This document shows positions 63,438 to 64,000 of a stretch of 64,000 bases of DNA, piece by piece (positions within the stretch are counted from its first letter, which is position 1; the number at the start of each line of letters is the position of its first letter). The translations under genes and the position numbers were made by a program. The stretch is from contig DAOUBQ010000015.1 of the NCBI GenBank assembly GCA_034432755.1, positions 1 through 64,000 of the forward strand. The letters are read 5' to 3'. This DNA comes from UBA5195 sp034432755 (lineage in GTDB: Bacteria; Chloroflexota; Anaerolineae; Anaerolineales; Villigracilaceae). The notes beneath the pieces are model-generated. The model was not told the origin of the DNA, ran no database searches, and saw nothing but the letters and a program-made list of their open reading frames with translations.

Positions 63438-64000
63438 GAAAAACAAACTCAACGACCTCGACCCCAAAACCTGGCTCAAATTCCAAAAATCGTGGTTCAT
63501 CCACAACCCGCCGCCGCGCAAGCGCGACGTGCTGACGCACCCCGCCAAATTTCCCGAAACGCTGGCGCAGGAATTCATCGCGTTTTTTACCAAAAAAGGC
63601 CAGACGGTGTTAGACCCAATGTGCGGAACCGGCTCGACGCTGGTGGCCGCGCTGCGGGCCGGGCGTCATTCTTACGGTATCGAGCTGAATTCCCGCTACG
63701 CCGAAATTGCGCGAGAAATGATCAGCCAGGAGCAGGCCCGTTGGACGGCGGGAACAGATTCAGACCGGTGCGTGGCCGAAGTCATCACCGGCGACGCAGC
63801 CAAAGCTGTCGAATACGGCATTCCCAAAGTCGAGTACGTTCTCACCTCCCCCCCTTACTGGGATATGCTGCACGCAAAAGGCGCCGAAAACCAGAAAAAA
63901 CGGCGCCAAACCGATGGGTTGGACGTGGTGTATTCCGACCATCCGCGCGATTTGGGCAATATCCACGATTACGAAACCTTCTTGGGGCAGCTGGTGGATA
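63436..64000 (+). CDS. DNA methyltransferase, amino-group type (3' end outside window)
   Basis: The first 188 residues of a site-specific DNA methyltransferase that adds a methyl to adenine N6 or cytosine N4. Motif I is VLDPMCGTGSTLVAALRAGR, SAM binding; motif IV is TSPPYWDML, the catalytic (D/S)PP(Y/W). The arrangement with FxGxG-like loop first and SPPY second is common for stand-alone or type II enzymes. The start is TTG at 63436 within the heptamer array or a CTG at 63421. The gene continues beyond the window, so any partner restriction gene is not seen. Confidence 0.82.
   Translation, partial: MKNKLNDLDPKTWLKFQKSWFIHNPPPRKRDVLTHPAKFPETLAQEFIAFFTKKGQTVLDPMCGTGSTLVAALRAGRHSYGIELNSRYAEIAREMISQEQARWTAGTDSDRCVAEVITGDAAKAVEYGIPKVEYVLTSPPYWDMLHAKGAENQKKRRQTDGLDVVYSDHPRDLGNIHDYETFLGQLVD

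Noticed and set aside
63436..64000. Complete restriction-modification system.
   Set aside because: Only the first 188 residues of the methyltransferase are in the window; no restriction enzyme can be seen.

Overview
The window looks like a chromosomal stretch of a Chloroflexota bacterium, probably class Anaerolineae. This is an inference from the kinds of proteins present (FHA/DUF3662 proteins beside a SEDS-PBP protein, FmdB-type and V4R zinc proteins, many proline/threonine-rich lipoproteins) and from the moderately GC-rich, densely packed coding; there is no rRNA, tRNA or other marker to fix the taxonomy. I found no tRNA, rRNA or CRISPR array.

Layout. (1) 1-16.9 kb is a metal-homeostasis island, mainly zinc: three COG0523 metallochaperone GTPases, a COG0701 permease with its TIGR03943 partner, a SmtB/ArsR repressor, a Fur-family (Zur-like) regulator, zinc-ribbon and V4R proteins, cysteine-free paralogues of ribosomal proteins bL33 and bL28, and the wreck of a CbiM/CbiO transporter. 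A 16-nt dyad shared upstream of the first GTPase and the Fur-family gene is a candidate Zur operator. (2) Inside this island a roughly 5.3-kb piece of tailed-phage DNA (5179-10525: minor head protein, lysis-like genes, scaffold, capsid, connector, tail tube) splits a small His/Cys-rich metal-binding gene into two halves. The phage piece is cut at both ends and carries no integrase, terminase or portal. (3) 16.9-23.4 kb is an alpha-glucan uptake operon (GH13 lipoprotein, two ABC permeases, binding protein, ROK regulator). (4) 23.6-38.7 kb is housekeeping and catabolism: enolase, acyltransferase, pyruvyl transferase, aminotransferase, the pyruvate/2-oxoacid dehydrogenase E2-E1beta-E1alpha operon, HAD and D-2-hydroxyacid dehydrogenases, PspC, and a two-subunit CoA transferase with a hydrolase between its subunits. 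(5) 39.1-41.9 kb is a cobalamin-binding mutase-like protein next to an opine-dehydrogenase-family protein. (6) 42.2-47.6 kb holds glycogen synthase, 4-alpha-glucanotransferase, an EamA transporter, superoxide dismutase and ferredoxin. (7) 47.6-53.9 kb resembles the actinobacterial cell-wall/FHA cluster, with a fused SEDS-transpeptidase whose transpeptidase motifs are lost. (8) 54-59 kb is a SAM hydroxide adenosyltransferase plus a complete ECF transporter, preceded by two tandem hairpin-rich repeats. (9) 59-64 kb has a membrane protein, a small monooxygenase, an M23 lipoprotein, an epimerase, a lipoprotein and the start of a DNA methyltransferase.

A feature running through the host DNA but not seen in the phage piece is a set of at least fourteen degenerate short tandem repeats of period seven (with a few of period eight). 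They sit at gene borders, often including stop or start codons, and inside coding sequence at flexible points, most clearly both interdomain linkers of the E2 acyltransferase. They resemble the heptameric STRR repeats known from cyanobacteria. Several genes also have a -10 hexamer only a few bases before the start codon, which suggests leaderless transcription.
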